Source: Rapana venosa (Eukaryota; Mollusca; Gastropoda; Neogastropoda; Muricidae). From it: a DNA stretch of 64,000 nucleotides. The notes below the pieces were generated by a model. The model was not told the origin of the DNA. It searched no databases and saw only the letters and a list, made by a program, of their open reading frames with translations. The first letter of the stretch is position 1; each line of letters opens with the position of its first letter. The stretch covers positions 54,228,171 through 54,292,170 of the forward strand of contig CM054155.1 in assembly GCA_028751875.1 (NCBI GenBank). Reading direction: 5' to 3'. Shown in pieces: positions 22,297 to 33,679 of this stretch. Position numbers and translations under genes: made by a program.

Positions 22297-22950
22297 TTTC
22301 GTTCAAAGAATATCTTGCTGATAGGGGTTACCGTTAAACAACTCTATTGTTCAGATATGTGTGAAAACCATCCATATTGAAATCTAGAGAGCCTTATAGA
22401 GCTGTAGTGTAGTGGTGAAGAACTCAAACGAAACCCCAGAGAAGTCTAAGTAAACAGCTAATATACTGACAATAATTGGTGACTGAAATACGAAACAAGA
22501 ATAAGCCCAATGCATACGTGTGAAAATGCTGTACATATCAAATATGGAAGAAGAATAAGCCAATGCATACATGTGAACATGCCTAACATACCAAAATAGA
22601 ATCTTATGAAGTTTCAGTCTGCACCACTAAACCACACATCCAATGCACCTATGTGTCTGATGCATAAATGAATAACAAGATTCTATATAGTGACACACTG
22701 ATATTACAGGGCTCAGCTAGGACTGATTCAGTGACGAAAACAAATGCTAATAAACTGAAGAGAAGTCAATATACAATAAACGGTATGTGTAGCTCTGAGG
22801 AATACAATATGCAAATACCAGTAGCATCACTGGCAGGTAACTCTGCCAAGCATCAATAGGAGAACATCCTTAAAATGTTCAAGGCTTCTAATCTCAGTGC
22901 GACTGCAATCATTATGATGTTCAAGCATAACAAATAAAGAAAAGTAATAA
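22297..22950. other. Intronic sequence, nothing recognised
   Basis: AT-rich sequence. A local near-duplication of gaagaataagcc(c)aatgcata occurs around 22495-22570. No exon, RNA gene or element identified. Confidence 0.5.
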
Positions 22951-23087
22951 CCTTTAAATAATAATAATATATGGAATTTATATAGCGCTGAATCTTGTAA
23001 AAAAAACAAATCGAAGAGCTTGCACTCAATCATTTACAGGCATGCAACTCTCCTTAAACATAATGAACAACAGATTTTCAAAACCAT

Positions 23088-23156
23088 GCGCGCGCACGTA
23101 TGCACACATGCACGCACGCACCACGCACACACGCACACACACACGCACACACACAC

Positions 23157-23205
<49 letters not shown>
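23088..23205. repeat. (CA)n microsatellite in the LINE 3' end
   Basis: CA/CG-rich then pure CA tract between the end of the LINE reading frame and its 3' tail. A TG tract lies at the same place in the related 3' ends at 49036-49060 and 51713-51745. Confidence 0.93.
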
Positions 23206-25288
23206 GGAACAACACTTAGAAGGTGAAAGATGCTGTTGAAAATTAGGACAGATATTTGGGGGGAAAGTCTCAGGTAGGAAATAAGTGTGTTTTGAGCTGG
23301 ATTTGAAGGTATCAAGTGAAGGCTTTTGGCAAAGTGAAAGAGGGAGGTCATTCCAGTGAAGGACCAGAAACAGAGAGGGAGCGACGGCCAACAGTGGTTG
23401 TTTGAATCTGGGTGTCGAAAGCACAAGTATCTGCGGCTGACGAAGGGAACGGGATGAGTGTACAGATAAAGACAGTTACAGAGATAAGATGGTGCAGATT
23501 TGAGGAGACATTTGAATCAGAGGGTATTGATTTTATACTCCAGTCTTTGTGAGACAGGCAGCCATGAGAGATTGCAGAAGAGGAGTGATGTGTTCAGATT
23601 TTTCTTTCTTAGGACCAGTCGAGCTGCAGAGTTTTGATGCGTTGGAAGAGAGTGGATAGATGATGCTGGTAGGCCAGCCAAAAGAGAATTGTACAGTAGT
23701 CTAAACGTGAAAGGATTGAAAGATGTGACAAGCTTGGAAGTTGCATCAGTGGACAGATACTTGCGAATCGCGCTTATGCGCCGTAATTGATGAAGCAAGA
23801 CTGGCAGGTCTGGGTGATGAATTTTTTTCATAGAGAGTGTGTTGTCAAGACTACTCCTAAATACTTCACAGAGTTGGGCAAAGGAATTGACGTATTGCCG
23901 AATTCTATTGAAGTTTTTGCGATAGAGAAAGTTTATGTTGGGTCCCCATGAGCATGGTTCGGTTTTATCGCATTAAGTTGTAACTTGTTCTGAGTCATCC
24001 AGTTTTGAATGTCTTGAAGGCAGTAGGACATATTTGTCAGGAGGGAAGGCAAGTTTTCAACAGTATCACTGCACTGAAGCTGAGTAGCATCGGCATAGAA
24101 ATGATGACAATATAGTGGTTGTTTATTATATGTGAGAGTGGAGCAGTGTAGAGAGTAAAGAGAACAGGGCCCAGGACTGATCCCTGCGGGACTCCACATT
24201 CCATTTTGACAGGTTTTGATTGAATTTTGTGTACAATAACTTTCTGAACCTGTCTGTGAGGTATGAAAGTAAACCAGGTGAGGGCTGTGCAGTTAATACC
24301 AAACATATTTTGGAGGCGTGAAAGAAGAATTGAGTGGTCTATAGTATCAAAGGCTGCAGATAAGTCAAGAAGAGTGAGGAGGTAGATTTTTTCCTGCATC
24401 AGAAGAAAGTAGAAGTGTATCTTAAGTGTGGACTAGGGTGTTTCGGTGCTGTGGTTGGGGCGATAGGCAGATTGAAAAGCGGTAAGGAGATCATTGGAAT
24501 GAAGGTGACTGTTGAGCTGTTTGAGAACGACTTTTTCTAGTACTTTAGAGACAAAGGGTAAGTTTGAGACGGCCTATAATTCTTCAGAATGTTGGGATCG
24601 AGGTCGTGCTTTTTCAGTAGAGGTATGACTATTGCTGTTTTAAGAGCTGATGGACAATTTCCTGACACAAGAATGAGTTTACTGTTTTAGTGATAATAGG
24701 TACAAGTTGTGGAAAGCATTGTGAGAAAACAGAGCAGGTATGGGATCAAGGTCGCATGATTTTATAGTCATTTCCTTCAGAATTGTCATGATTTTTATTT
24801 TCACTTGTGGGATGGAAGAAAAGAGAGAGTGCAAGTGAACTGGGGATCAGGAGGGGCAGGCTGGAATTGAGCCTGATCCATCTGGAGCGTTGATTTCGGT
24901 TTTTGGACTTCCGCCACTGCCGTTCTAGTTGCCGGCGTTTGCGCTTCGCTATCAAGATGTCTTGGGTATACCATGGCGCACAGGTCTTCAGGGAGGAGAT
25001 GGTCAGTAGGAGGTGCATGTTTATCAAGCAGTTGGTGGAGAATAGTGTTATAGTGATCAGAGAGGTCAGTGTGGTCAGAGGTTTTGTGAAAAACGTTCGG
25101 AAGCTTGTGAAGAGAAGGTATGAATGTCTAAGGCCTTAAGATTGGGACGAGTAACATATTTCTTCTTTCTGACAGGTTTTGTGATGTTAAGATGGAAAAG
25201 AATGGCGGAATGATCAGAATGCAGTTCGTCGGTGACAGAAACAGATGTGACAAGATTAAATGAAGCATCAGTAATCAGCCAGTCTAAA

Positions 25289-25289
<1 letters not shown>

Positions 25290-25329
<40 letters not shown>

Positions 25330-25626
25330 TATGGAATTTATATAGCGCTGAATCTTGTAAAGCAACAAATCAAAGCGCTCAGATTTCATTTCATACCACT
25401 TTAAGTCACGGCAGATTTCTCTCCGTGAAATTCGGGCTGCTCTCCCCGGGGAGAGCGGGAGAGCGCGTCGCCACAAGAGCAGCGCCACCCATTTTTTTTC
25501 TTTTTCATGTCTGCAACTGTATTTGTTTCCCTATCAGAGTGGCTTTTTTCTAAGAATTTGCCAGGGACAACTCTCTTGTTGCCGTGGGTTCTTTTACGTG
25601 CGCTAAATAATTACGTGTAACACACG

Positions 25627-25657
<31 letters not shown>

Positions 25658-25794
25658 TAGCGCCCAGACCACCACTCATGGTCTAATGAATGGGGGAAAA
25701 GTTTCCGGTCCAAACGGGGTACGAACCGCCGCACACTTCAGACCCGGACTTTTCTCTTTCTAGACAGGCGCGTTACCTCTAGACCACCGATCCA
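25290..25794 (-). mobile_element. tRNA-derived SINE with (ATT)n tail, full-length
   Basis: Minus-strand copy of the element at 7335-7892: (ATT)n at low coordinates, the 3' tail acaagattcagcgctatata, the ctctccccggggagag inverted repeat, the ataaaccgaggtcccgtgtg body block, and the B box and A box near 25737 and 25785. It sits in the endonuclease region of the CR1/L2-like LINE, in the same orientation as the LINE, between GHN and LDWLITD. Confidence 0.93.
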
Positions 25795-26215
25795 TATGAC
25801 CAGATCTGTGCGTTGCTTCGTTTACCAGTTAAGAGAGAGAATGGTTGGACAGAGAAAGAGAAAGACGTTTGACATCTGGAGACGACTGGTTGTCGAAATG
25901 GAAGTTGAAGTCACCAAGAATTATAAGTTTAGTGGGAGAGAGGCTGTAGTGGTCGAGGAGTGACTGGAATTCTTGGTGAAAAAGAGAAGATGTTAGGTTG
26001 TTTTTACGGCTGGGAGGTGGACGGTAAAGGCAGCAGATAGTAACAGAGTGGCCAGGTAGGTTGAGATTGATTTCGCAAACTTCAAAAGATTCATGTGAGA
26101 ATTGAAGGTTGTGACTGAAAGAAAGAGACAAATATACAAATATAATATATATAAATAATAATATACAAATAATAACAAATATTACAACAGATACGAAGCA
26201 CAGTTAGGGTCAAGA

Positions 26216-26503
26216 ATGGTAAAAAGTGTTGGTCAAACAATTTCAAGCTTATATGTAAAGCTAGTAAGCCGATTTGCCCCTGTTGATTCGGAACAAGACT
26301 TCACATATGATTTGACACAAGACCCCATTTTAACAAAGACTTTAGAATCTGTTGGGTGTGATATGTACTATAGATTTGGAACATTCTTAGCACCATTATC
26401 TATGGGTCTAGTTACTTTTAATCATATAGATTTTAGCTGTATAAAAAATGAGCAACCAAGAGAAGAGTGCAGAGTCCGGAGAGCCAAATGGCCCAACAAG
26501 TGA
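26216..26503 (+). CDS. Unrecognised 95-codon ORF, possibly from a mobile element
   Basis: Open frame from ATG 26216 (MVKSVGQTISSLYVKLVSRF) that remains open for at least 20 codons upstream (a frame including YNRYEAQLGSR), so the ATG may not be the true start. The protein has no transmembrane segment and no cysteine pattern, and includes YYRFGTFLAPLSMGL. It overlaps another plus-strand frame starting ATGAGCAACCAA at 26450 (MSNQEKSAESGEPNGPTSD). I do not recognise either. Overlapping compact frames would suit a DNA transposon or viral relic, but I found no terminal repeats or catalytic motif, so this is only a guess. It lies between the LINE ending near 26200 and the exon at 27629. Confidence 0.3.
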   Translation: MVKSVGQTISSLYVKLVSRFAPVDSEQDFTYDLTQDPILTKTLESVGCDMYYRFGTFLAPLSMGLVTFNHIDFSCIKNEQPREECRVRRAKWPNK

Positions 26504-27620
26504 CTCCACAAGCGACCCCGATCCCCCAAGTTTCCCCCGTAACTACACATCCTGGGCGAATTGAGGCAGGTAAAAGATTAGCTGAGTGGAATAGACTAAA
26601 AATATAAATGAACAAACAAAACAAAACTGTTGTCTGGGAATCATGAAACAGTTTTAAATACAGAGCCATTACCTCAGAAAGAAGAGAGAAAAGAATACAA
26701 TCAAATGTCTTATAAGGCAGGGAAGCCAGGAAAGCCAGAACAACTATGTAAAAGAGAAACAAAAACAGAAACTGGGGAACAAATCAAAAGGTCTTTGACT
26801 GGGGTTAAAAAAAAGGTAATAAAAAGAGGTAAAAAAAGGGGAGATTAAAAAAAACCTACCTCTGACGTCACACCCCCCTAAAGACCTCTCCACTTGTCAA
26901 CCAAAAAAAGTGCAGAGATGGTCCAGCCAGCTATCCTTTGCGCTGTCTGACAGGGGTAGAGTTTCTGTGCGCACAGCTCTGTCTACACTGGGATAGATAC
27001 GACCAGCAGTGACTAAAGCTAGTAGAGGTACAAGTGCTATCTGTCATGGTAACGAGATTACATATATATCCTTGCACGGCAAGCTAAGTAATCTATAGGT
27101 TAAGTCACAAGTATTCAATATAAAAATTGTATTATTTCACACGTGAAGGTTTCAGAAATAAATTATTACAAGAATCGTGACAAGAACATAACAATGAATC
27201 TTTTCTCAAAAGCTAAAAGTGAAAAGTTAAACCCAATCAATTAAAACAAAATAATAATTTCAAAACCAGCTTAAAAAACATGCTTTCTTCCCTGTATTTT
27301 TGGCTGGAAATAACTTCAATTATGGGAAGTAACCCAGGATGGCACTGTTATTGATCTGGATTCCTGTTAGCCGCATAAAATTGGCATATTGATCTGGATT
27401 TCTGCTGCTGGCTGAATGTGTGTTCGCCTTATGTATTGATTCACTGCAGGTAAAACTGTAATAGATTTTCTTTGTTAGTGAGAGAGAAGAAAAATGTTTA
27501 TTTAGGATCAAAAATACAGTATTCTCTCCTCCTTTGAGGGTCAATGTACATTTTACCATTCTCTAGCCATCTTTTTGTTTCTGAAAATGGATGTTAACTG
27601 TTCTGACCCTCACTGAATTG
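26504..27620. other. Intronic sequence, no further gene recognised
   Basis: Lys-rich short frames (26630-26848, +) may continue the unrecognised element to the left. A tgacgtcac palindrome occurs near 26863 but has no promoter context. Nothing else could be assigned. Confidence 0.4.
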
Positions 27621-27628
27621 TTGGACAG

Positions 27629-27709
27629 GTTACAACCTTCATCACAACTGCTCTGAAAACACTGCTGGTTGTAGAGAAGGCACGACTTGTGATCTCCTGA
27701 AAAGATGCA
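27629..27709 (+). CDS. Exon of the cysteine-rich modular protein, type A module (fourth)
   Basis: An 81-base exon, phase 1-1, with acceptor gaattgttggacag and donor tgca|gtgagt. The 27 codons read YNLHHNC, SENTAGC, REGTTC, DLLKRC: four cysteines spaced x6, x5, x5, one residue shorter than the other two type A modules. An NCS sequon is at the same position as in the 12089 exon. Joining to the exon at 29413 forms an AAA codon and keeps the frame open. An (AT)n tract starts a few bases after the donor. Confidence rests on phase, splice sites and cysteine spacing agreeing with the other exons. Confidence 0.83.
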
Positions 27710-27714
27710 GTGAG

Positions 27715-27716
<2 letters not shown>

Positions 27717-27778
<62 letters not shown>

Positions 27779-27800
27779 ATATATAATAATATATATAAAT
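27717..27800. repeat. (TA)n microsatellite
   Basis: Pure TA run of about 29 units followed by TAA/TATA interruptions. It starts seven bases downstream of the 5' splice site of the exon at 27629. Confidence 0.96.
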
Positions 27801-28177
27801 ATTTGCTGATGTGGAGTCTGCCTGCATGTGCACAATTCTCCACAGGTGACAACACTATCTGCAGAAACAGCTATTGCTGACAGTTGCCTCTAGCTCAAGA
27901 GCAGCAGCTACAACAGGCAGATGCACAGTGACCCTACTGTTCTGGTGCTTCTGTTCTCTCTGTGGCAGACTGCACTGTTCAACGTAGAGGACAGTTAACT
28001 TAAAAATTCTGACAAGACCTTTTAAAAAAGTTTGGAGATAACAACCATTATAATCATCAACAGCCATTATATCATTCTGAAGATGTTTGCATATTGCTGC
28101 GTAAATCCTGTGAAATTGTTCAAGTTTACACTCATACTGTATTTCGGGGTGTGTTGTTGTCCTTGTCGTCGTCGTTG

Positions 28178-28183
28178 TCATCC

Positions 28184-28257
<74 letters not shown>

Positions 28258-28272
28258 CAGCAGCAGTAGTAG

Positions 28273-28308
<36 letters not shown>

Positions 28309-28309
28309 C
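28178..28309. repeat. Compound (TAG)n(CAG)n(TTG)n microsatellite
   Basis: About twelve TAG, fifteen CAG and twelve TTG units in succession with one cacag slip. The homopolymeric Ser, Ala, Thr and Asn frames here are compositional. Confidence 0.96.
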
Positions 28310-28663
28310 CTCGGCTAGACCTCCAAAGTTTACCAATGGTGAGATTTTGCGTATGCTCCGGTTTTGCACGTTGTTCTGGTATCCGCAATCCGACTTTGAG
28401 GAAGATAGTTATCTAAAACACGACACTGGTGCTCATGCATTTAAAAAGAAAACATAATCTGTTGTTTCTGGCACGAAATAGCCTGCTCTTCAAAAACAGT
28501 TTAGGTTCAATTGAAAATGCTTTTAAACAACCCATTAAAGACAATTACAACACTCAAGGGGGCGCATGCATTGATAAGAATGATTATGAAACACGAAGAA
28601 GGGATATGGTAGATATCTGTTTAAACATCCCAATATAACTTCAAACCAAAGTTACAGACCCAG

Positions 28664-28707
28664 ACCCACACTCACATACACACACACAGATTCACACACA
28701 CACACAG

Positions 28708-28768
<61 letters not shown>

Positions 28769-28794
28769 TACACATACACACACATACACACTTG
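28664..28794. repeat. (CA)n microsatellite
   Basis: CA tract with cacagatt interruptions at the left end and cacatac at the right. Confidence 0.95.
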
Positions 28795-28799
28795 TGAGA

Positions 28800-29015
28800 C
28801 AGAACGGGTTTTAACGTGTGCCAGGAAGATCCGCGTGAGTTTTGTATACGGGACCTGGGTTTATTGTAGTCTCATCCGAAGGAATTCCAGGGAAGTAGAG
28901 TGGGCACTGGTGGCATTGTTAACTCCAGGGAATATCCCTGAAATAGATGCCTCGTGGTGGCAGATGCCCGGCCTTCAGAGCGCAAGTGCATGTACAAACC
29001 ACCAGGCCATTCCGC
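28800..29015 (-). mobile_element. Diverged SINE fragment, head and body
   Basis: On the minus strand this aligns with the first half of the SINE at 32238: tagtctcatccgaaggaatt, then gttaactccagggaatatcc, and a worn tRNA-like head around accaccaggcca. It is older and more diverged than the other copies. The 3' tail is replaced by a (CA)n tract. Confidence 0.6.
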
Positions 29016-29412
29016 CTCTTGTATTTCTGATCATATGAAATGAATGTTCCAAATTCTAGCAGAAAATGTGTAAAACAGCACATATCTCTCCTGACCTACC
29101 TACGTATAGAAATTTTGTTGTTTCATTTGACTATCTGACATATTTTGTTATGAAACAGGTTCTACCCCAAACTACCGAGAATCTTTGCAGCCCATTTTGT
29201 AGAAAAACTCTATGTGTAAATGCTCGTGTCCAAGACACATTGGAATTGCACCAGTTAGAAAACATTTCTGACACAGTCACGCCTGCCCCCTCCCTTCAGA
29301 AATAATGAGATTTGCGTGTGCGCCGGTTTTCACCTATCATTAAGGTAGCATCATTTCAACTTCGGGGAGACAGGTTCTTTTGATCGTGTGTTGTTTTGGT
29401 GTCTCTGGACAG

Positions 29413-29529
29413 AAAAAGCACCAGGCAGCTCCTGCAGAGATGATGGAGACTGTGTGGGAGGCTCTCACTGCGAGAACAGAACCTGCCAGTGTACAACAGG
29501 AGTCACTACCCTGAAAGACGGGGCTTGTG
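29413..29529 (+). CDS. Exon of the cysteine-rich modular protein, type B module (fifth)
   Basis: A 117-base exon, phase 1-1, with acceptor gtctctggacag and donor tgtg|gtcaga. The 39 codons contain KAPGSSC, RDDGDC, VGGSHC, ENRTCQC, TTGVTTLKDGAC: six cysteines spaced x5, x5, x4, x1, x11, matching the exon at 18682 apart from the first gap. An NRT sequon sits between cysteines 3 and 4. The two residues before the last cysteine (GA versus AI) and the closing C-G are similar in both. It forms an A-B pair with the 27629 exon. A LINE 3' end starts four bases into the intron. No further exon of this gene was recognised downstream. Confidence 0.85.
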
Positions 29530-29533
29530 GTCA

Positions 29534-30150
29534 GAGAATGCGAATGCGAATGCGAATGCGAAAGTTGTATTCATTATAGGCCCTGGCCCCTCATGAAGGG
29601 TGTGTGTGTATATAATCAACATTCCAAAACATGTTGCATAAGAAACATTTATGAACAGAAGAATAATACCTCAAGTACAGATAGTATTTCTAATTTTAAA
29701 AGCTTTATACAAATAAATTGCTAGTCGCTTATTAATGCGTTCGTTAGTAGATGACATAAGTATACAAAGTCTAAACATGGAAGGACAGCTCACATATTTT
29801 TGCGGTATCAACTGAGTTCTAAGATCATTTAACATAGGACAACATAATACAAAATGAACTTCGTTATCGACAGACCCCTTACATAATGGACAAAGAAGAT
29901 CTGTAACACAGTGTTGTCTATAGCGAAGATTGTGCACAAACAATTCAGACACTCCAAATCTAAATTTTGTCATAATATGTTTAAGATGTCTATCCATGTT
30001 CATTGACAAATATACAGGAATTTTACCTAATAAATTAAACTGCCTATACAAACTAAAACGATCACTCTCCCGAATATGACTGGAACACTCCTGCCACCTA
30101 CAATCTATCAATCTAGTGCGCAGTACTCGTATAAACCCATTTCTATCCTC

Positions 30151-30157
<7 letters not shown>
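29534..30157 (-). mobile_element. 5'-truncated LINE 3' end inserted next to a splice donor
   Basis: The minus strand encodes the C-terminal part of an ORF2: QFNLLGKIPVYLSMNMDRHL, IMTKFRFGVSELFVHNLRY, a Zn-binding-like CPLCKGSVDNEVHFVLCCPM, and LAIYLYKAFKIRN. The same tail is visible in the plus-strand element ending at 16440. The 3' end is a (CGCATT)n repeat at 29534-29565, directly after the donor of the exon at 29413. The 5' truncation point adjoins a GA tract near 30157. Confidence 0.82.
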
Positions 30158-30195
<38 letters not shown>

Positions 30196-30350
30196 CAGAC
30201 AGACAGACAGAAACAGTGAAAGACTCTCTGTGAGCGTGCGCGTGTGCGTGCGTGTGTGCGTGCGTGTGTGTGTGTTTACACGCGCGCGCGCGCGCGCGCG
30301 CGCGGGTGTGTTTGTGTATGTGTGTGCGCTTGTGTGTGCGTGTGTGTGTG
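30154..30350. repeat. Compound (GA)n, (GACA)n, (GT)n and (CG)n microsatellite
   Basis: GA to about 30184, GACA-like to about 30210, GTGC/GTGT mixture, a 26-base alternating CG run at about 30279-30304, then GT again. A pure CG run of this length is uncommon and can adopt left-handed Z-form. Confidence 0.93.
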
Positions 30351-30689
30351 AAATCAAGTCAAAATAATCTTCATTGACCTCTTAATTGCCCAGGAATAAA
30401 ATGCTTATGTACCACTTAGTACGTTCATGTCTCCGTTACTCACAACATGAATGCGTTTATTTCATATAGATCTCCTCGCACACAAAGCTTATGAGTTGTT
30501 ACTGAAATGTCGATCGTTGGTGTAGGCTGTTATGGAGTTGAAATACAGCTGTTCATGTGGCTGGTAGGACATATGTTATTCATGTGAGGCAGTGTAGGGT
30601 TCTGCCACCTCCCTGACTGGGCAGTGCTAACAGGTACAGCTGTTGGCCTTGGGGCTTGATTCAGATGGAAGTTAGGAACATTGTTGTCA

Positions 30690-30760
30690 TTGATAGGGAT
30701 GTGTGTGTGCATATGTGTGTGTGTGTGCCTATGTGTGTGTGTGTGTGTGCGTGTGTGCAA
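30690..30760. repeat. (TG)n microsatellite
   Basis: Imperfect TG tract with TATG and TGCC interruptions. Confidence 0.88.
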
Positions 30761-30764
30761 AGCT

Positions 30765-31635
30765 GCTGAATGCGCCATCAGAAGCACACAATATTTGTTG
30801 CAGCATACACTTTTCTCTGGGTAGGGCTGGATAGTGAGTCATAGATTCTAAGGGAGGATAGTTGTTGGGGTGGGTGGATCTACACGTTGCCTGTAGTTTA
30901 CATTTGTATCCTTTTGGTGACTGGCTTGAGCCAAACTGTAATTTCCTGATGGGTTATCTCGTGAGTCATTGTTTAATGCAGTGTAATGGCAATCGTGTCA
31001 CTGTCGCGAAGATGGAAGTCAGTGAGTTTGGAAAACAATACTTATTTAAGGTTGAATTCTAACTTTGCAGTGCCTGCTAGACTAGGGTGAATGAGATCAT
31101 GGTATAGTTCTAGCTTTGGACCTCCTGTAGCAGTGGTGAATGTTCGATTGCTCTTCATAAATGATGAGATGAATATAATATTTCACATGCTTTTTGAAAG
31201 TTGTGGTTTGTTGGTGCAATAATGATATTAAGACGATGTTCCTGGTATATTTTAGCTAAGTTTTATTCTAGCATTGGAATATTTCTGACACACAAGGTAG
31301 ATTAGATCCCACCATTCTTCTGTTGCTATTGGCTCCGTGCCTCTATAGTCATTGACAACAGCATTATATTATCATTTATTTTTCACCCTGGACAAATACT
31401 TTTGATGGTATAGCCAGACACATAAAATTCTGAGTGACAAACCTGCAACTCAAATGCTGGTTTCAAACTCCTGTTGTTGTAGTAATCTTTGGGTATAAAT
31501 GTCTCCAGTTGCTGAGTCACCAATATCAAAACAGAGGTCCTCTTAGGTACAGAATGGTCGAATATTTTCTCACGTATTGAGGCTTTTTGGCTTACATCCT
31601 TAGGGTCTGCAAAAGGTGTAATGTTCCACATCCCA
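30765..31635. other. Non-coding sequence, nothing recognised
   Basis: No exon with the phase and cysteine pattern of the gene above, no retroelement motif and no RNA gene was seen. Confidence 0.5.
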
Positions 31636-31639
31636 TCAA

Positions 31640-32112
31640 GGATTGACTGGAACCCTACAGTCCACAAAATGATGGACAGGAACCCCATAGTCCATAAAAT
31701 GATGGACTGAAACCTCACAGTCCATAAAATGATGGACTGGAACCCCACAGTCCACAAAATGGACAGGAACCCTTACGTCCACACAATGATGGACTGGAAC
31801 CCCACAGCCCACAGAATGATGGACTGGAACCCCACAGCCCACAGAATGATGGACTTGAACCCCACAGTCCATAAAATGATGGACTGGAACCCCACAGTCC
31901 ATAAAATGATGGACTGGATCCCCACAGTCCATAAAATGATGGACTGGAACCCCACAGCCCACAGAATGATGGACTGGAACCCCACAGTCCATAAAATGAT
32001 GGACTGGAACCCCACAGTCCATAAAATGATGGACTGGAACCCCACAGTCCATAAAATGGTAGACTGGAACCCCACAGTCCTATAAAATGATGGACTGGAA
32101 CCCCATGGACCA
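31640..32112. repeat. 30-bp minisatellite, about 15 units
   Basis: Tandem units containing cccacagtccataaaatgat followed by ggactggaac. Variants include cccacagcccacagaatgat. The middle units are almost identical, while both ends are more diverged. Because the unit is a multiple of three, several frames on both strands stay open with ten-residue repeats; I see no start, splice or conservation reason to call them genes. Confidence 0.95.
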
Positions 32113-32237
32113 CATATTGCTTGATCAGAACCTCACAGCTCATGGAATCTGTCATGCTACCAGCCCTACACTCACAGCAACCTCCAGCAAACTCACGCTA
32201 TTACTCCAGTCAACCAGAGGTCACACAATGTTAAATT

Positions 32238-32580
32238 GGGGGACGGGATAGCCTAGTGGTCAGAACATTGCGCTCGCAATCTGACGACCCGGGTTTGATT
32301 CCCGTTCAAGGGGGTATTTCCCCTGGAGTTAACATCAGTGCAGACTCCACTCTCCCCAAAAGTCCTTCGGATGAGACTATAAACCGAGGTCCCATAGGCA
32401 AACGCACGCAGAACATCATGCGCACACGTTATGCTGTTCCGCTTTTCGTAAGAGTAGGCCATTGTGTGCCGGTGGGAACAGATGACAGAATTTACAAACC
32501 GCATACACACGGGGACTTGATGTAAAAAAGCACATGAGTGCTTATTCCATTATTCTCGATATAAAAGAATAAATAAATAA
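32238..32580 (+). mobile_element. tRNA-derived SINE with an (AAATA)n-type tail, full-length
   Basis: The head has an A box tagcctagtggt at about 32249 and a B box ggtttgattcc at about 32293, in tRNA-like spacing. The body contains cggatgagactataaaccga, gtaggccattgtgtgccggt and gggaacagatgacagaattt. The tail is aaaaaagcacatgagtgctt, attccattattctcgatata and a terminal aataaataaataa. The central ataaaccgaggtccc block is shared with the (ATT)n-tailed SINEs, but the 3' tail is unrelated. Tail fragments of this type occur at 481-593 (-), 43915-44035 (+) and near 44232-44308 (+). Confidence 0.88.
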
Positions 32581-33675
32581 GAATTTCCCTCTCCCTCTAC
32601 AACGGGATTTATTTATTATAATTATGCCATGATTAATATCCTACGTGATAGCACAAATCAATATATCACATCATAATACATTCACGTTGATTGAATAACT
32701 TCACAGGTACTCAACAGTCTCAATAAATGTTCCTAAATAAACAATACTTTCCAAAGATTCAGTTCTCCTTTATCCTTTTGAGGCCCATCTGACACACAGA
32801 ATGTCCATACCACAAATATTTTCTCTTCTTTCAGAATGACGCTTCCTCTGCTAATGCAGATGGTTCAATATTCTTCAAGCTACATCTGGTTTGTAGATTA
32901 TTCACGTGAAAGTATTCATCTGGAAATGGAATGGCCAGTAATCCTGTGACAATACAACAGGATCTTATTAAGTTAAAGAATTAAATAAATTGTGTACATA
33001 CCCTGTATTTCCAATGAGGGTTCATTCCTTGAAGGTCCCCTGTCGTGTTTATTAGTCACACTTTCCTTCATAATAATCTCTTTTGTCCATCCATAGTTGT
33101 TACCTTCTTTTTACCACTTCCTTTTTTTATTTATGTATTTTTCTGTTGGTTTTGTTTACTTTCTTGTCTCACTTCTTATTTCTTTCCTTAGATTCCTTCA
33201 TGAGTTTAACTTGACAAATTTAATGTTCAGCACATTTCCAAAATGTACAAAATTATAACTTGTATATCATGTATTATAATCGTTATTATTATACTATTAT
33301 AACGTATTACTTCTCAATTCCAACAGCCTAGCTGAATGTGAGTATTCAATGGTGATGTCCCAGACCTGAATGTCTAAAGGCAAAAGTGTTGAAGTCTTGT
33401 TTTGACTTTACCAGGCTAACTTGGTGAGTATTACTAACATGTTTTAGCATGTCACCACCTAGTAGTGATGAGAGAATACAGATAATTCCAACTGCTGAAT
33501 GGTAATCATATCATATCGACATAAGATCCTACTGCTTAATTAGGAAAAAAGGCCCTATTCTTCACTAAAAAAAAATATGTTTGTAGTAACGTAATAATAA
33601 GCTCGGCAACTTTCAACAAAAACAAATGTGCACATGACCCATATATACATATAATATGTGCATACTCCAATATCG
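32581..33675. other. Non-coding AT-rich sequence, nothing recognised
   Basis: No open frame of note and no recognisable repeat. Confidence 0.5.
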
Positions 33676-33679
33676 TACA

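Larger units (their letters stand above)
22957..26200 (-). mobile_element. CR1/L2-like LINE, nearly complete ORF2, with nested SINE
   Basis: Minus-strand order: endonuclease segments (FEVCEINLNLPGHSV, RPPPSRKNNLTSSLFHQEF, KLIILGDFNFHFD near 25900; LHSDHSAILF near 25215), linker (CAPWYTQDILIAKRKRRQLE near 24980), RT (LLTLLDLSAAFDTIDHSI near 24370, ECGVPQGSVLGPVLFTLY near 24185, FYADATQL near 24095) and the C-terminal signature LAVAPSLFLVLHWNDLPLSL near 23360. The RT core reads YADA instead of YADD. A (CA)n tract at 23120-23203 and then a tail with acaagattcagcgctatata and (ATT)n complete the 3' end. Frameshifts and stops are numerous. A SINE splits the endonuclease at 25290-25794. Confidence 0.85.

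Noticed and set aside
31640..32112. CRISPR-like array of 30-bp repeats
   Set aside because: Units are directly contiguous with no unique spacers, and the genome is eukaryotic. It is a minisatellite. The same holds for the 28-bp array at 2335.
31636..32155. Open frames on both strands with ten-residue repeats, as in a repeat protein
   Set aside because: The minisatellite unit is 30 bases, so several frames stay open by arithmetic. No start, splice site or conserved flank supports a gene.
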